A DNA stretch of 64,000 bases from Hypericibacter sp049323455 (GTDB lineage: Bacteria; Pseudomonadota; Alphaproteobacteria; Dongiales; Dongiaceae), in the NCBI GenBank assembly GCA_049323455.1, contig JBMONF010000028.1, forward strand, positions 18,982 through 82,981. The letters are read 5' to 3'. This document shows, piece by piece, positions 24,225 to 33,278 of the stretch. Under the pieces are notes generated by a model that was not told where the DNA came from, made no database searches, and was given only the letters and a program-made list of their open reading frames with translations. Every line of letters starts with the position of its first letter. Positions within the stretch are counted from its first letter, which is position 1. The position numbers and the translations under genes were made by a program.

Positions 24225-26624
24225 ATGAGCATCATGCGCCGCTGGCGACGCCGGTTGCTGCAAGGTGCCGCCGCCCTGGTCTTGCTGCTCCTGCTGGCGC
24301 TCGCCGGCGGCTGGCTTTGGCTCGAGAGCTCGTTGCCGCGGACCCGGGGCGAGATGGCGCTTCAAGGTCTGGGCGCGCCGGTCGAAATCCGGCGCGATGC
24401 CCATGGCGTGCCGACGATCCGCGCCGAAAGCGAGAACGACGCTTATTTCGCGCTGGGATTTCTTCACGCACAGGACCGGCTGTTCCAGATGGATTTCGTC
24501 CGTCGGCTCGCTTCCGGCCGCCTGTCCGAGATCATGGGCGCACGCACCCTCGACACCGATCGCTTCATGCGGCTGCTGGACTTCGACCGCCGCGCAGATG
24601 CCGACTATCGGCGCCTGAGGCCCGAGGTCCGCGCCGCGCTCGACGCCTATGCGGCAGGCGTCAACGCCTATCTCGACACCCATCGCGGCGCTTGGCCGCC
24701 GGAGTTCGTGGCGCTGCGCTACCGGCCGGAGCGATGGCGCCCGTCGGATTCGCTGCTCTGGGCCTGGGCCATGGCCTTGGCCCTGAGCAGCAACTGGACC
24801 GACGAGGCGCTGCGTGCCGCGCTTGCACACAAGCTTTCGCCCGAGGCTCTGGAATCGCTGTGGCCGGCCGAGCCGGCGCCGACACGCGCCGCAGCGCTCG
24901 ATCCGACGGCGGGCTGGCGCTTTGCGCTCGGCGATCTTCCTTACATGCCCTCGGGCCCGGGCGCCTCCAACAGCTGGGTGCTCGCCGGCACGCGGACGCG
25001 AAGCGGCGCGCCGCTCCTCGCCAACGATCCGCATCTCGATCTGGCGCTGCCGGGCTACTGGTATCTCGCCCGCATGGAGACGCCGATGCTGTCCGTCGCC
25101 GGCGCCTCGGCGCCCGGCGTGCCGTTCGTCATCCTCGGCCACAATGCGAAGCTGGCCTGGAGCTTCACCACCACCATGGCGGACAACCAGGACCTCTTCG
25201 TCGAGAAGCTGGCGCCGGGCCACCCTTCGCAGTATCTGACCCCGGAGGGGCCGCAACCCTTCACCACGCGCAAGGAAACCATCAAGGTCGGCGGCGCGCC
25301 CCCGCAGTCATTCGTCGTGCGCGAAACGCGCCATGGGCCGGTCATCTCAGACGCCGGCCGCGGCCTTTCGGCCATCGGCGGGCGCGACGAGGTGGTGGCG
25401 CTGGCCTGGGGCTGTCTCGACGGCTTCAACCGCACGGCCGAGGCGATCTGGCGCATGAACCACGCCGCCGATGCCGCGCAGTTCCGCCAGGCGCTCGACC
25501 TCTTCGACTGCCCGGTGCAGAACGTCCTCTATGCCGATGCCGTCCATATCGGCTTCATGGCGGCCGGCCGCGTGCCGGTGCGAAAGGGCTTGAGCGCCTA
25601 TGGTCAGATGCCGGCCGAAGGATGGACCGGCGCCTATGACTGGATCGGACTGATCCCGGCCGCCGAGCTGCCGCAGACGCTCGATCCGGTGGATGGGCTT
25701 CTCGCCACCGCCAACAACGATGTCCGCCCGCCGGGATACCCCTATTTCTTCGCGGCGCGCTTCGATGCGCCCTATCGCGTCGATCGTATCCGCGAGCTGT
25801 TGTCGGCCCGCGATCGCAAGTTCGGACCGGACGACATGGCCCCCATGCAGATGGACAGGCTCTCGCCGGCCGCCCGCGCCCTCGCGCCGAAGCTCCTGGC
25901 GATGCTCGATACCGGCAAGGGAACGCTGTCGCCGAAAGCCGCCGCAGCGCGCGCTCTGCTCGCGAGTTGGGATTTCCGCATGGATGCCGACCGGCCGGAG
26001 CCGACGATCTTCGAGGCCTGGCTCGCGGTCCTGAACCGCCGGCTGTTCGCCGACGACATGGGCGAGGTCTACCGCGCATGGGCCTGGTGGAACGCCTCGA
26101 CCATCGAGCGCATCCTGTTCGGACCCGGTTCGGCGGATCATCGTTGGTGCGACGACCGCAACACGCCGGCGGTCGAGGGCTGCGAGGCAATCGTCACCGC
26201 AAGCTTCGCCGAGGCGGTCGCCGCGCTCGATCGCGCCATGGGCGGCGAGCCGGCCGATTGGCGCTGGGGCCGGACGCATATCGCCTGGTTCCGCCATCTG
26301 CTGTTCCGCCATGTGCCGGTGCTGGCGAACCTCACCGACCGGCCGACCGTGACGGGCGGGGACGACTACACGCTCGACCGCGGCTCGCCCGACATGCGCC
26401 AGGCGCCCGACGCCTTCCCCCATGTTCATGGCGCCGGCTTCCGCGCCGTTTACGATCTGGCGGACCTCGACGCCTCCCGCTTCGTCATTGCCGGCGGCCA
26501 GTCCGGCAATCCCTCGTCGGCCCACTACGGCGACCTGCTCCCCCTCTGGCGCGATGGCGGATCTCTGACTATCGTCGGCGACGATACGGGCGGCCGGCTG
26601 ATTCTCAAGCCGGCAGGGCCGTAA
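24225..26624 (+). CDS. Penicillin acylase-family N-terminal nucleophile hydrolase
   Basis: 799 residues, the usual precursor length. Residues 5-33 are a signal or membrane anchor (RRWRRRLLQGAAALVLLLLL). The alpha-chain region has the VEIRRDAHGVPTIRAES motif and LGFLHAQDRLFQMDF. The autoprocessing site and nucleophile are in GPGASNSWVLAG, with Ser248 as the expected N-terminal residue of the beta chain. ANDPHLDLALPGYWY and the LATANNDVRPPGYP segments carry the conserved His and Asn residues. Such periplasmic enzymes hydrolyse amides, including acyl-homoserine lactones, beta-lactam side chains and N-acyl amino acids; which one cannot be told. It is followed 22 bases later by a threonine dehydratase, possibly in the same transcript. 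Confidence 0.9.
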   Translation: MSIMRRWRRRLLQGAAALVLLLLLALAGGWLWLESSLPRTRGEMALQGLGAPVEIRRDAHGVPTIRAESENDAYFALGFLHAQDRLFQMDFVRRLASGRLSEIMGARTLDTDRFMRLLDFDRRADADYRRLRPEVRAALDAYAAGVNAYLDTHRGAWPPEFVALRYRPERWRPSDSLLWAWAMALALSSNWTDEALRAALAHKLSPEALESLWPAEPAPTRAAALDPTAGWRFALGDLPYMPSGPGASNSWVLAGTRTRSGAPLLANDPHLDLALPGYWYLARMETPMLSVAGASAPGVPFVILGHNAKLAWSFTTTMADNQDLFVEKLAPGHPSQYLTPEGPQPFTTRKETIKVGGAPPQSFVVRETRHGPVISDAGRGLSAIGGRDEVVALAWGCLDGFNRTAEAIWRMNHAADAAQFRQALDLFDCPVQNVLYADAVHIGFMAAGRVPVRKGLSAYGQMPAEGWTGAYDWIGLIPAAELPQTLDPVDGLLATANNDVRPPGYPYFFAARFDAPYRVDRIRELLSARDRKFGPDDMAPMQMDRLSPAARALAPKLLAMLDTGKGTLSPKAAAARALLASWDFRMDADRPEPTIFEAWLAVLNRRLFADDMGEVYRAWAWWNASTIERILFGPGSADHRWCDDRNTPAVEGCEAIVTASFAEAVAALDRAMGGEPADWRWGRTHIAWFRHLLFRHVPVLANLTDRPTVTGGDDYTLDRGSPDMRQAPDAFPHVHGAGFRAVYDLADLDASRFVIAGGQSGNPSSAHYGDLLPLWRDGGSLTIVGDDTGGRLILKPAGP

Positions 26625-26646
26625 GCTCCGAGGGACCGATTTCTCC

Positions 26647-27882
26647 ATGATCGTGACGATCGACGATATCCGGCAGGCGGCGAGCGCCATCGTCGGCCAT
26701 GTGGTGCGCACGCCTGCCGTGGACGCGCCGCGAATGGCCGAGACGGCCGGTTGCGCGCGCATGGCGCTGAAGCTCGAAAGCCAGCAATATACCGGCTCGT
26801 TCAAGGACCGCGGCGCCTACAACAAGCTCAGGAGCCTGACACCCGCCGAGGCCAAGGCCGGCGTCATCGCCATGTCGGCCGGCAATCACGCGCAGGGCGT
26901 CGCCTATCACGCGCAGCGCCTTGGCATTCCCGCCACCATCGTCATGCCCAAGGGCACGCCCTTCACCAAGGTCGAGCGCACCAGCGCCTTCGGCGCGCGC
27001 GTCATGCTCGAGGGCGAGGGCATCGACCAGGCGGCGGCCTTCGCGCGCGACGTGGCCAAGCGCGACGGGCTGATCTTCGTCCACCCCTTCGACGACCCGC
27101 TGATCGTGGCGGGCCAGGGCACGATCGGGCTCGAGCTCATCGAGGACTGGCCCGATCTCGACTGCGTCGTGGTGCCGATCGGCGGCGGCGGCCTCATCGG
27201 CGGCATCGCCACCGCGGTCAAGGCGTTGAAGCCCTCGATCGAGGTCGTCGGCGTCGAGGCGGCGCTCTACCCTTCGATGCACGAGGCGGTTCGCGGCAGC
27301 GGCAAGCCCGTCTCGGGCGGCGTCACCATCGCCGAGGGCATCGCCATCAAATCGCCCGGCGTTCTCACCAAGGCCATCGTGGAGCGGCTCGTCTCCGACA
27401 TCCTGCTCGTCGACGAATATGCCATCGAGCGTGCCATCCAGGTGCTGGTCGAGACGCAGAAGCTGGTGGTCGAGGGCGCAGGCGCGGCCGGGCTTGCCGC
27501 CATTCTCGCCAATCCCGAGCGTTTCAAGGGCCGGAAGGTCGCCACCGTGATCTGCGGCGGCAACATCGACGTGCGCCTGCTGTCGCAAGTGCTGATGCGC
27601 GGCCTGGTGCGCGACGGGCGCGTGACGACGCTGCGCATCGAGATCACCGATCAACCGGGCCAGCTCGCCAGCGTCGCGGGGCTGATCGGCGCCTGCGGCG
27701 GCAACATCATCGAGATTCACCATCAGCGCCTGTTCTACGACCTGCCGGCCAAGCGGGCCGACGTGGACGCCGTGATCGAGACGCGCAACGCGCAGCATGT
27801 GCGCGAGATCGTCGACAAGCTCCAGAGCGGCGGGTTCCCCTGCCGGCTCCTCGGCAGCCGCTCGATCGACGCGCCGGGTTAG
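26647..27882 (+). CDS. Threonine dehydratase with C-terminal ACT domain
   Basis: 411 residues. PLP fold-type II enzyme: the PLP Lys is in YTGSFKDRGAYNK (about 53), the Asn loop in MSAGNHAQGVAYHA (about 80) and the phosphate loop VPIGGGGLIGGIA (about 180). Residues 325-405 form one ACT domain (LRIEITDQPGQLASVAGLIG), as in the IlvA/TdcB-like forms that deaminate threonine to 2-oxobutyrate with effector control. A serine dehydratase preference is possible. It lies between the acylase and the reverse-transsulfuration pair, whose gamma-lyase also yields 2-oxobutyrate. Confidence 0.92.
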   Translation: MIVTIDDIRQAASAIVGHVVRTPAVDAPRMAETAGCARMALKLESQQYTGSFKDRGAYNKLRSLTPAEAKAGVIAMSAGNHAQGVAYHAQRLGIPATIVMPKGTPFTKVERTSAFGARVMLEGEGIDQAAAFARDVAKRDGLIFVHPFDDPLIVAGQGTIGLELIEDWPDLDCVVVPIGGGGLIGGIATAVKALKPSIEVVGVEAALYPSMHEAVRGSGKPVSGGVTIAEGIAIKSPGVLTKAIVERLVSDILLVDEYAIERAIQVLVETQKLVVEGAGAAGLAAILANPERFKGRKVATVICGGNIDVRLLSQVLMRGLVRDGRVTTLRIEITDQPGQLASVAGLIGACGGNIIEIHHQRLFYDLPAKRADVDAVIETRNAQHVREIVDKLQSGGFPCRLLGSRSIDAPG

Positions 27883-27971
27883 CTGCGCCGTTCCATCCGA
27901 TACGCCAGAGTTCCGGATTCCGGCTCTTTATTGCTGGACGCGCCGCGAGATCGTCACGATTCGATCTTCAC

Positions 27972-28007
27972 GGGGGAGCGGGCTTGCGAACCGCCCGCCG
28001 ATCCCCC
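27972..28007 (+). other. Stem-loop in the leader of the cystathionine operon
   Basis: GGGGGA and GCGGGC pair with GCCCGC and TCCCCC around the loop TTGCGAACC, with a three-base bulge. It lies 34-70 bases before the start of the cystathionine beta-synthase gene. No known riboswitch consensus was recognised in it. It could be a terminator-like element for the upstream dehydratase transcript or a leader structure. Confidence 0.45.
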
Positions 28008-28041
28008 ACCCTGACGATAGATTCCGGCGGGAGACTGACCC

Positions 28042-29409
28042 ATGACCGCCTATCGCAACGTCCTCGACATGATCGGCAACACGCCGCTGGTCGAGGTGCA
28101 GCGCCTCGACACCGGCCCTTGCCGCCTGTTCCTCAAGCTCGAGAGCCAGAATCCCGGCAGCTCGATCAAGGACCGCATCGCGCTCTCCATGATCGAGGCG
28201 GCCGAGCGCGAAGGTCGCCTCGCGCCCGGCGGCACCCTGGTCGAAGCGACCGCGGGCAACACCGGCCTTGGTCTCGCGCTCGTGGCGGCGCAGAAGGGCT
28301 ACCGGCTGGTGCTGGTGATCCCGGACAAGATGGCGCAGGAGAAGGTGTTCCATCTGCGGGCCCTCGGCGCCGAGGTGCGCATGACGCGTTCGGACGTCGG
28401 CAAGGGTCACCCCGAATATTATCAGGACATGGCGGAGCGCCTGGCGCGCGAGACGCCGGGCGCCTTCTACGTCAACCAGTTCGCCAACCCGGCCAACCCG
28501 CTGGCCCACGAGACCGGCACCGGCCCCGAGATCTGGAAGCAGATGGAAGGCCGGCTCGATGCCGTGGTGTGCGGCGTCGGCTCGGGCGGCACGCTCACGG
28601 GGCTCGGCCGCTTCTTCCGCAAGACGGCACCGCATGTGCGCATGGTGCTGGCCGACCCCAAGGGTTCGGTGTTGGCCCCGCTGGTCAAGACCGGCAAGAT
28701 GATCGAGCCCGGCTCCTGGCTGGTCGAAGGCATCGGCGAGGATTTCGTGCCGCCGAACTGCGATCTCTCGCTCGTATCCGAGGCCTATATCGTCGATGAC
28801 CGCGATAGTCTCATGGCCGCGCGCGAGCTCTTGCGCCGCGAGGGCGTGCTGGCGGGCTCCTCCTCGGGCACGCTCTTGGCCGCCGCCTTGCGCTATTGCC
28901 GGGCCCAGCGCGAACCTTTGCGCGTCGTCACCTTCGTCTGCGACAGCGGCAACAAATATCTCTCCAAGATGTTCAACGACTTCTGGATGGCGGACCAGGG
29001 TCTGCTGGAGCGGCCGCGCACGGGCGATCTCGGCGATCTGGTCGCGCGCCGCTATGCCGAGCACGCCACGATCACCGTGGCACCGGAGGACACGCTTCTC
29101 GTCGCCTATGGCCGTATGAAGCTCTACGACGTGTCGCAGCTTCCCGTGATGACCGACGGCAAGGTGGTGGGTATCATCGACGAGTCCGACCTGCTGTTGG
29201 CCGTCGCCGCCGACAAGAGCCGCTTCCGCGAGCCGGTGCGCAAAGCGATGACGACGAAGCTCGACACGATCGACGCCGCCGCGCCGCTGACCGACTTGCT
29301 GCCGATCTTCGCGCGCGATCATGTCGCTATCGTGATGCGCGGCGGTGCGTTCGTCGGGCTCATCACCCGGATCGACCTGCTCAATCACCTGCGCCGACAA
29401 CTCACGTGA
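28042..29409 (+). CDS. Cystathionine beta-synthase (PLP domain plus CBS pair)
   Basis: 455 residues. The catalytic domain has MIGNTPLVEVQRL, the PLP Lys in NPGSSIKDRIALSM (about 43), the ATAGNTGLGLALVA loop and GVGSGGTLTGLGRFF (about 180). Residues from about 335 form a Bateman pair of CBS domains (DTLLVAYGRMKLYDVSQLPV and HVAIVMRGGAFVGLITR). This two-part layout is that of cystathionine beta-synthase, which joins serine and homocysteine; cysteine synthases lack the CBS pair. It starts behind GCGGGAG and is followed after 15 bases by a cystathionine gamma-lyase gene, together forming reverse transsulfuration from homocysteine to cysteine. Confidence 0.91.
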   Translation: MTAYRNVLDMIGNTPLVEVQRLDTGPCRLFLKLESQNPGSSIKDRIALSMIEAAEREGRLAPGGTLVEATAGNTGLGLALVAAQKGYRLVLVIPDKMAQEKVFHLRALGAEVRMTRSDVGKGHPEYYQDMAERLARETPGAFYVNQFANPANPLAHETGTGPEIWKQMEGRLDAVVCGVGSGGTLTGLGRFFRKTAPHVRMVLADPKGSVLAPLVKTGKMIEPGSWLVEGIGEDFVPPNCDLSLVSEAYIVDDRDSLMAARELLRREGVLAGSSSGTLLAAALRYCRAQREPLRVVTFVCDSGNKYLSKMFNDFWMADQGLLERPRTGDLGDLVARRYAEHATITVAPEDTLLVAYGRMKLYDVSQLPVMTDGKVVGIIDESDLLLAVAADKSRFREPVRKAMTTKLDTIDAAAPLTDLLPIFARDHVAIVMRGGAFVGLITRIDLLNHLRRQLT

Positions 29410-29424
29410 ACTCGAGGTGACACC

Positions 29425-30612
29425 ATGACCGCCTCCGATGGCCCGGCTACGCCCGGCCGGTACAACCGCCTCGGCTTCGCGACCCGCGGCATCCATGCGG
29501 GCCAGTCGCCCGACCCGTCCACCGGCGCGATCATGATGCCGATCTACGCGACCTCGACCTATGTCCAGGAGAGTCCCGGCGTTCACAAAGGCTACGAATA
29601 TTCGCGCAGCCAGAATCCGACGCGCATGGCCTTCGAGCGCTGCGTCGCCGATCTCGAGAGCGGCACCGTCGGCTTTGCATTCGCGTCCGGCATCGCCGCC
29701 AGTTCGACCATCCTCGACCTGCTCGATGCCGGTGCCCATGTGGTGGCGACCGACGACATCTATGGCGGCACGCGCCGGCTCTTCACCCGCGTGCGCGCCC
29801 GCAGCGCCGGCCTCTCCGTCAGCTTCGTCGATCTCGGCGACCCGGCGCGGCTCGAAGCAGCGATCCGGCCCGAGACGCGGATGATCTGGGTCGAAACCCC
29901 GACCAACCCGCTGTTGCGGCTCGTCGATCTCGACGCGGTGGCCGCCATTGCGCGCCGGCGCGGCCTCATCGCCGTCGCCGACAACACCTTCGCCAGCCCC
30001 TGGATCCAGCGGCCGCTGGAGCACGGCTTCGATATCGTCATGCATTCGACGACCAAATATCTCAACGGCCATTCCGACATGGTGGGCGGCGTCGCCGTGG
30101 TCGGCGACAACAAGGAGCTGGCCGACCGGCTAGCCTTCCTGCAGAACGCGGTGGGCGCCGTGGCGGGCCCCTTCGACAGCTTCCTGGCGCTGCGCGGCCT
30201 CAAGACCCTGGCGCTGCGGATGGAGCGGCATTGCAGTAATGCGCAAGCCGTGGCCGAGTGGCTCGAGCGCCATCCCGCCATCGCGCGCGTCCACTATCCG
30301 GGCTTGCCAAGCCATCCGCAGCATGCGTTGGCCAAGCGGCAGATGCGAAGCTTCGGCGGCATGGTCTCGGCCGAGATCAAGGGCGGGCTTGGGCCTGCCA
30401 AGCGTTTTCTCGAGCGCTGCCGGATCTTTGCGCTGGCGGAAAGCCTCGGCGGCGTCGAGAGCCTGATCGAACACCCGGCCATCATGACGCACGCCTCGGT
30501 GCCGCCCGAGACGCGCGCCGAGCTCGGCATCGGCGACGGGCTGGTGCGCCTCTCGGTGGGCATCGAAGACGTCGAGGACCTGATCGCCGACTTGGCCCAG
30601 GCCCTTGCCTGA
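29425..30612 (+). CDS. Cystathionine gamma-lyase/synthase-family PLP enzyme
   Basis: 395 residues, fold-type I Cys/Met metabolism family. It has FATRGIHAGQSPDPSTGAIM, the tyrosine of YEYSRSQNPTR (about 60), WVETPTNPLLRLVD, the DNTFASP strand and the PLP Lys in HSTTKYLNGHSDMVGG near residue 211. Sequence alone does not separate gamma-lyase from gamma-synthase, but pairing with cystathionine beta-synthase 15 bases upstream argues for gamma-lyase (cystathionine to cysteine, 2-oxobutyrate and ammonia). The metY gene at 4533 is a distant paralogue with a longer loop. Confidence 0.88.
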   Translation: MTASDGPATPGRYNRLGFATRGIHAGQSPDPSTGAIMMPIYATSTYVQESPGVHKGYEYSRSQNPTRMAFERCVADLESGTVGFAFASGIAASSTILDLLDAGAHVVATDDIYGGTRRLFTRVRARSAGLSVSFVDLGDPARLEAAIRPETRMIWVETPTNPLLRLVDLDAVAAIARRRGLIAVADNTFASPWIQRPLEHGFDIVMHSTTKYLNGHSDMVGGVAVVGDNKELADRLAFLQNAVGAVAGPFDSFLALRGLKTLALRMERHCSNAQAVAEWLERHPAIARVHYPGLPSHPQHALAKRQMRSFGGMVSAEIKGGLGPAKRFLERCRIFALAESLGGVESLIEHPAIMTHASVPPETRAELGIGDGLVRLSVGIEDVEDLIADLAQALA

Positions 30613-30861
30613 TCCGGCCGGCGCGTCGGGCCCGGATCGCGGAGCAGCAAACATAGGCGCCATCTCGCCGACGAGGCTCGGGCCGCCGGCCGGCTCGTGC
30701 CGCGCCGACGGGCCGCGCCGCCCGCCAACCGGTCCAGGTCCGGGAAACCGCAACGATCCGCCCGTTGTTAAGCCTTGATGCAGCGCAACTAAACTGGTTT
30801 TTAACCGAAATACCGCACGGTTCCCGGGTCGACAAAAGAGTCCCGGCGGGAATCGCGGCCC
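30613..30861. other. Intergenic region before motA
   Basis: 249 bases without a supported gene. The first half is a run of GC-rich short dyads (CCGGCCGGC type). The last 90 bases are more AT-rich (TTGTTAAGCCTTGATGCAGC and GGTTTTTAACCG) and probably hold the motAB promoter, but no -35/-10 pair with good spacing is clear. GGTTTTTAACC is a small dyad that could be an operator. Confidence 0.4.
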
Positions 30862-31722
30862 ATGTTCCTCATAATCGGCGCCGTCGTGGTGATCGCGTCC
30901 GTGATCAGCGGCTACCTCGCGCAAGGCGGAAAACTCATCGTCTTGTTTCAACCGTTCGAGGTGCTGATCATCGTCGGCGCGGCGATCGGCGCCTTCATCA
31001 TCGCCAACCCTCCCGTCGTCGTGAAGAGAACGCTCGGCTCGATCATCGGCCTGCTCAAGGGGCCGCGTTACAACAAGCAGAGCTATGTCGAACTGCTGAG
31101 CCTGCTCTACCAGGTCTTCAAGCTGGCCAAGACCAAGGGCATGCTCGCTCTCGAAGGCCATGTCGAGAAGCCCGAGGAGAGCACGCTGTTCCAACAGTTC
31201 CCCAACTTCATCAAAGACCATCATGCGATGGTCTTTCTGTGCGATTACCTGCGCATGCTCACGCTCGGCACCGACAATCCGCACGAAGTGGAATCCATCA
31301 TCGACGAGGAGCTGGAGACGCATCACAACGAGCAGCACCAGATCTCGGGCGCGGTCCAGACCATGGCCGACGGCATGCCGGCGCTGGGCATCGTCGCCGC
31401 CGTGCTGGGCGTGATCCACACCATGGGCTCGATCACCGAGCCGCCCGAGGTGCTGGGTCACCTCATCGGCGGCGCGCTGGTGGGCACCTTCATGGGCGTG
31501 CTGCTCTCCTACGGCTTCGTCGCGCCGATCGGCAACGCGCTCAAGAGCCGGTTCGATGCCGAAGCGAAATATCTTCAATGCATCCGCGCGGGCCTGATCG
31601 CCCACATGCAAGGCTACCCGCCGGCCGTTTCGGTGGAGTTCGCGCGCAAGGCGCTGCTCCAAACCGTGCGTCCCACCTTCTACGAGGTCGAGGAGGCGGT
31701 GCAGGCGCTCCCGCCGGTCTAG
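30862..31722 (+). CDS. motA: Flagellar motor stator protein MotA
   Basis: 286 residues. Four membrane helices: FLIIGAVVVIASVISGYLA (1-20), PFEVLIIVGAAIGAFIIA (32-50), ALGIVAAVLGVIHTMGSI (about 173-192) and LIGGALVGTFMGVLLSYGFVAP (about 202-224). The long cytoplasmic loop between helices 2 and 3 contains the charged residues that meet FliG. The helix-3 proline and glycine pattern (MPALGIVAAVLGV) is that of proton-driven stators. It forms, with motB 30 bases downstream, the peptidoglycan-anchored stator unit of the flagellar motor. No other flagellar genes are in the window. Confidence 0.95.
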   Translation: MFLIIGAVVVIASVISGYLAQGGKLIVLFQPFEVLIIVGAAIGAFIIANPPVVVKRTLGSIIGLLKGPRYNKQSYVELLSLLYQVFKLAKTKGMLALEGHVEKPEESTLFQQFPNFIKDHHAMVFLCDYLRMLTLGTDNPHEVESIIDEELETHHNEQHQISGAVQTMADGMPALGIVAAVLGVIHTMGSITEPPEVLGHLIGGALVGTFMGVLLSYGFVAPIGNALKSRFDAEAKYLQCIRAGLIAHMQGYPPAVSVEFARKALLQTVRPTFYEVEEAVQALPPV

Positions 31723-31752
31723 TTCGTGGGTGTCCTCGATCCGTAAGGCAGC

Positions 31753-32799
31753 ATGGCCGACGCCACCAGCAATCAACCTCCCGTCATCATCAAGAAGGTG
31801 AAGAAGGGCGGAGACCACGGCCATCACGGCGGCTCGTGGAAAGTCGCCTATGCCGACTTCGTGACGGCAATGATGGCCTTCTTTCTGCTGCTATGGCTGC
31901 TCAACGCCACCACCGAGGAGCAGCGCCGCGGCATCGCCAATTATTTCGCACCGACCATCGCGCCGGCCGCGACGAGCGGCTCCGGCGGCATCATGGGCGG
32001 CCAGACCATCACCACGGACGGCGCGATGGTGGCCGAGAACTCGACGCCGAGCGTGACGGTCGAGCTCGATCAGTCGCCGCCCCCGGGCGAGAGCGGCGGC
32101 GGCGGTCAGACCGACAAGCCCGAGGAGGGGAGCGCTGCCGTCGCCGCGGCGCAGCCGGATCAGGGAGCCCAGTCGGATCAGGGAGCGCAGCCGGATCAGG
32201 GAACGCAGCCGGATCAAGCGACGCAGGCCGCGAATCGACAGACGGCGGTGCAGCAGGCCAGCGTCAGCGACCAGGAGGCGCAGAAGCTTCTCAAGGAACT
32301 CGAGGACGAGCAGTTCCGCCAAGCCGAGCACCAGTTGCGCCAGGCGATCCAGCAGGTTCCGGACCTGAAGCCGCTGGCGCAGAACCTCATCATCGATCGC
32401 ACGCCCGAAGGCATGCGCATCCAGCTGGTGGACCAGGACCGGATCTCGATGTTCCCGATCGGCAGCGCCAAGATGGAGGACCACACGCACAAGCTGCTCG
32501 CCCTTGTCGCGCAAGTGGTCGCGCGCATGCCGAACAAGATCTCGATTTCCGGCCATACCGATGCGACGCCCTATCAGAGCGACAACGGCTACAGCAACTG
32601 GGAGCTCTCCGCCGACCGCGCCAATGCCAGCCGGCGCGAACTGATTGCCGCCGGGCTCTCGCCCGACCGCATTGCCACCGTCGTCGGCAAGGCGGACACC
32701 GATCCGCTTCTGCCGGACGATCCGACCTCTCCGCGTAACCGGCGCATCAGCATCGTGCTGCTGCACGAGCAAACCGACGCGACTGCAACGCAACCCTGA
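31753..32799 (+). CDS. motB: Flagellar motor stator protein MotB
   Basis: 348 residues. A basic cytoplasmic tail (IIKKVKKGGDHGHHGGSWK) precedes one membrane helix with the essential proton-carrying Asp (YADFVTAMMAFFLLLWLL, Asp near 35). Residues 60-170 are a long Pro/Gln/Ala-rich linker, which includes a four-fold QPDQGA repeat (residues 134-157), and the rest is an OmpA-like peptidoglycan-binding domain (ISISGHTDATPY, NWELSADRANASRREL, SPRNRRISIVLL). The linker is longer than in enteric MotB, as in other alphaproteobacteria. Coupled with motA. Confidence 0.94.
   Translation: MADATSNQPPVIIKKVKKGGDHGHHGGSWKVAYADFVTAMMAFFLLLWLLNATTEEQRRGIANYFAPTIAPAATSGSGGIMGGQTITTDGAMVAENSTPSVTVELDQSPPPGESGGGGQTDKPEEGSAAVAAAQPDQGAQSDQGAQPDQGTQPDQATQAANRQTAVQQASVSDQEAQKLLKELEDEQFRQAEHQLRQAIQQVPDLKPLAQNLIIDRTPEGMRIQLVDQDRISMFPIGSAKMEDHTHKLLALVAQVVARMPNKISISGHTDATPYQSDNGYSNWELSADRANASRRELIAAGLSPDRIATVVGKADTDPLLPDDPTSPRNRRISIVLLHEQTDATATQP
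32152..32223 (+). repeat. Four 18-bp tandem repeats inside motB
   Basis: Four units of CAGCCGGATCAGGGAGCC with small changes, in frame, encoding QPDQGA-type hexapeptides in the periplasmic linker. The unit length is a multiple of three, so copy number can change without breaking the frame. Confidence 0.88.
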
Positions 32800-32855
32800 G
32801 CGCGGCGCAGGACATGCGGTTTCCACGTCCGGCCCGGCCCTTCTTTGTCGGCCTG

Positions 32856-33125
32856 TTAATCCGCTGACCGCTTCGTCGCGGTGCGAGCCGGTTTGACCGC
32901 GGGACGCGGCGTCTCGGAGAGAACGGTTTCCGCACCGGGAGGGCTCGGCGAGCCTGGATGCGTCACGGGCCAAGGCGGCGGATCGCTCGCTGGAAAGGAT
33001 TCGGCGCCGATTTCGTCCAACCGATCTTCGTCGGGCGGGAGACTCGGCTTCCGCGTCTTGCCGATCTTCTTGCCCACGATCTCCTCCGCGCAAGATGCGA
33101 TAAAGATAGCCAATGCCAGACTCAT
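32856..33125 (-). CDS. Small protein with SFPASDPPxW motif
   Basis: 89 residues from ATG 33125; an in-frame start at 33260 would add 45 residues with no family support. A hydrophobic N-terminus (MSLALAIFIASC, possibly a lipoprotein-like or membrane anchor) is followed by the motif DEIGAESFPASDPPPW near residue 40, which I know from many small alphaproteobacterial and actinobacterial proteins of unknown function, and by a Pro-rich, then basic tail (KPARTATKRSAD). It is convergent with motB (56 bases) and divergent from the RDD protein gene. Function unknown. Confidence 0.62.
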   Translation of the reverse strand: MSLALAIFIASCAEEIVGKKIGKTRKPSLPPDEDRLDEIGAESFPASDPPPWPVTHPGSPSPPGAETVLSETPRPAVKPARTATKRSAD

Positions 33126-33278
33126 GATGTTGGCCAGCGGAGGTCGGACGGCAAGTCCAGCCGCCACAACGACGCACTTGCGGCCTTGCCAGCATCCGCG
33201 GCGTTTCCCATCTTTGTCCGAAGCGGCATCTGGCGGCCCGGAGCGAGCCGGCCGCCGCAAGGCCTACGGGAGCAGGAC

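Noticed and set aside
27883..28041. A third SAM-II riboswitch before the cystathionine operon
   Set aside because: The leader contains GGCTTGCG inside a stem-loop but lacks GATTTGA, the GCTAAA block and any pseudoknot partner.
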